Source: Bacteroides sp. UBA1773 (GTDB taxonomy: Bacteria; Bacteroidota; Bacteroidia; Bacteroidales; Bacteroidaceae). Taken from it: a DNA stretch of 23,755 nucleotides. The notes under the pieces are model-generated. The model saw only the letters and a program-made list of their open reading frames with translations. It did no database searches and had not been told where the DNA came from. Location of the stretch: NCBI GenBank assembly GCA_002315285.1, contig DCGR01000085.1, positions 1 to 23,755 on the forward strand, written 5' to 3'. Positions 22,889-23,755 of this stretch are shown in pieces. The translations under genes were made by a program, and so were the position numbers. Within the stretch, counting starts at the first letter, position 1. Each line of letters opens with the position of its first letter.

Positions 22889-23719
22889 TCACTTAGTCGT
22901 TTCGTCTTCTTCAGCTTTGTCGTGTATCTTTTTTTGTATGAAAGCGATTTTTAGGTTCGCTTCTTTTTGCTCGTTCTGTGCTTTGGTGATGTTGGACAAG
23001 ATGGTGGATAGCTCATTGATTTTCACGATGGCTTTGATGTCGTCAGGGGTGAGGTTGGTGGCATAGGTGGTTTCACCAAGGTACTTGAGTTTGAGCTTTT
23101 TGTCGGAGTTTGCTACAACGAAATCAATGATGCCTCCATCGTTTCCTCGCTTGAAGTCTGCTTTTTCGATTTTTCCTTTGATGTCGGTGGTCTCGTAGCT
23201 GTCTGTTGAGGGGGGAGTCTCGGCAAAAAGATCATCGAAACTTACGCGAACGGCCGTGTGATGGATGTTGTGTGGGCCGTAATAAATGGATGTGAGCGAC
23301 ATTACGCCTGTCTCATCGACTTGTGCGCGAAGGAATGCGCGTCCCAAGTTGCGTTCGATGGTTTGTGTGGGCCAAAGGTAATTGCCTATTTCTTGGTAGG
23401 CGGTGTCTTTTTCGAGTACGTATTGGCTGCGGATGGAGTCGAGTTGGGCGAATTTCACTTGTAGCAGACTGTCGAGGTAAACGAGGTTGCGCTGTTGCTC
23501 TTCAAGTTCCACTTGCTGCATCAGTTTGATGCCTTGTCGACGGGCATCAAACGCCTTCGGATAGAGTACTTTTATACTGTCGATGAGTAGCTTTGCAGTG
23601 TTGAAACTGTCTGTCAGGAAAGCTTCATTGGCTTGCTGAAGAAGCTGCTGTGCTTTTCGTTCGGTGCTGTTGCAGCTTATGAGGCAAAGTGGCAGCAGCA
23701 AATAAATGATGTACTTCAT
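22889..23719 (-). CDS. Predicted lipoprotein with coiled-coil N-terminal part
   Basis: A 276-residue protein with a lipoprotein signal (MKYIIYLLLPLCLISC, Cys16), so it is anchored in the membrane facing the periplasm or cell surface. Residues about 20-100 are charged and helical (ERKAQQLLQQANEAF, EEQQRNLVYLDSLLQVKFAQLD), probably a TPR-like or coiled-coil stretch. The middle contains beta segments (GVMSLTSIYYGPHNIHHTAVRVSF, DGGIIDFVVANSDKKLKLKYLG), and the end is again helical. I recognise it only as a conserved Bacteroidales hypothetical protein. It converges on the symporter gene, with 58 bases between the stops. Confidence 0.85.
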   Translation of the reverse strand: MKYIIYLLLPLCLISCNSTERKAQQLLQQANEAFLTDSFNTAKLLIDSIKVLYPKAFDARRQGIKLMQQVELEEQQRNLVYLDSLLQVKFAQLDSIRSQYVLEKDTAYQEIGNYLWPTQTIERNLGRAFLRAQVDETGVMSLTSIYYGPHNIHHTAVRVSFDDLFAETPPSTDSYETTDIKGKIEKADFKRGNDGGIIDFVVANSDKKLKLKYLGETTYATNLTPDDIKAIVKINELSTILSNITKAQNEQKEANLKIAFIQKKIHDKAEEDETTK

Positions 23720-23755
23720 TGTTGTTTGCTATTTTTATTCAAGTTTCGCAAGTGA

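Overview
The window looks like a chromosomal segment from a member of the Bacteroidales, probably Prevotella-like. The evidence is repeated promoters with the Bacteroidetes -7 box TAnnTTTG, few Shine-Dalgarno sequences, and typical Bacteroidales gene families: a ~310-residue NusB, DUF5606, a DUF3276/PUR protein and a ~545-residue PPi-dependent phosphofructokinase. The genus is an inference.

Positions 1-7140 form a CRISPR-linked accessory island. A CRISPR array (four repeats, three complete spacers) enters from the left edge. It is followed by an odd 486-base segment holding a consensus -7 promoter box, a 22-codon ORF, a 21-bp tandem repeat resembling the start of the CRISPR repeat, and one isolated degenerate CRISPR repeat. 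Then, all on +, come a stand-alone group II-like reverse transcriptase, a Card1/Can2-like CARF nuclease, an SF1B (RecD2/Dda-like) helicase, Cas6, a second divergent CARF nuclease and a small one-TM protein, ending at a hairpin. No Cas10, Cmr/Csm subunit, Cas1 or Cas2 is visible. Because CARF nucleases respond to cyclic oligoadenylate, I infer a type III system whose interference module lies left of the window or elsewhere.

Positions 7345-10102 are a minus-strand housekeeping operon, nusB-yajC-ybbR-like-coaE-DUF5606, ending in a 13-bp hairpin. A DUF3276/PUR gene diverges from it. Next, on +, are rplY-pth, a GNAT-like protein translationally coupled to a secreted glucosaminidase/LysM protein, pfp, and a membrane-anchored GH25 muramidase.

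Positions 16777-22830 hold envelope and metabolic genes on +: a secreted low-complexity repeat protein, a FadL/OmpP1-like outer-membrane protein behind a strongly structured leader, a secreted class I glutamine amidotransferase-like hydrolase, folE, and a dicarboxylate/amino-acid symporter. A minus-strand lipoprotein gene closes the window.

The left island is the part worth pursuing. It combines a reverse transcriptase, two different CARF nucleases, a helicase and Cas6 in one compact block, with unusual repeats and RNA-like structures around the reverse transcriptase.
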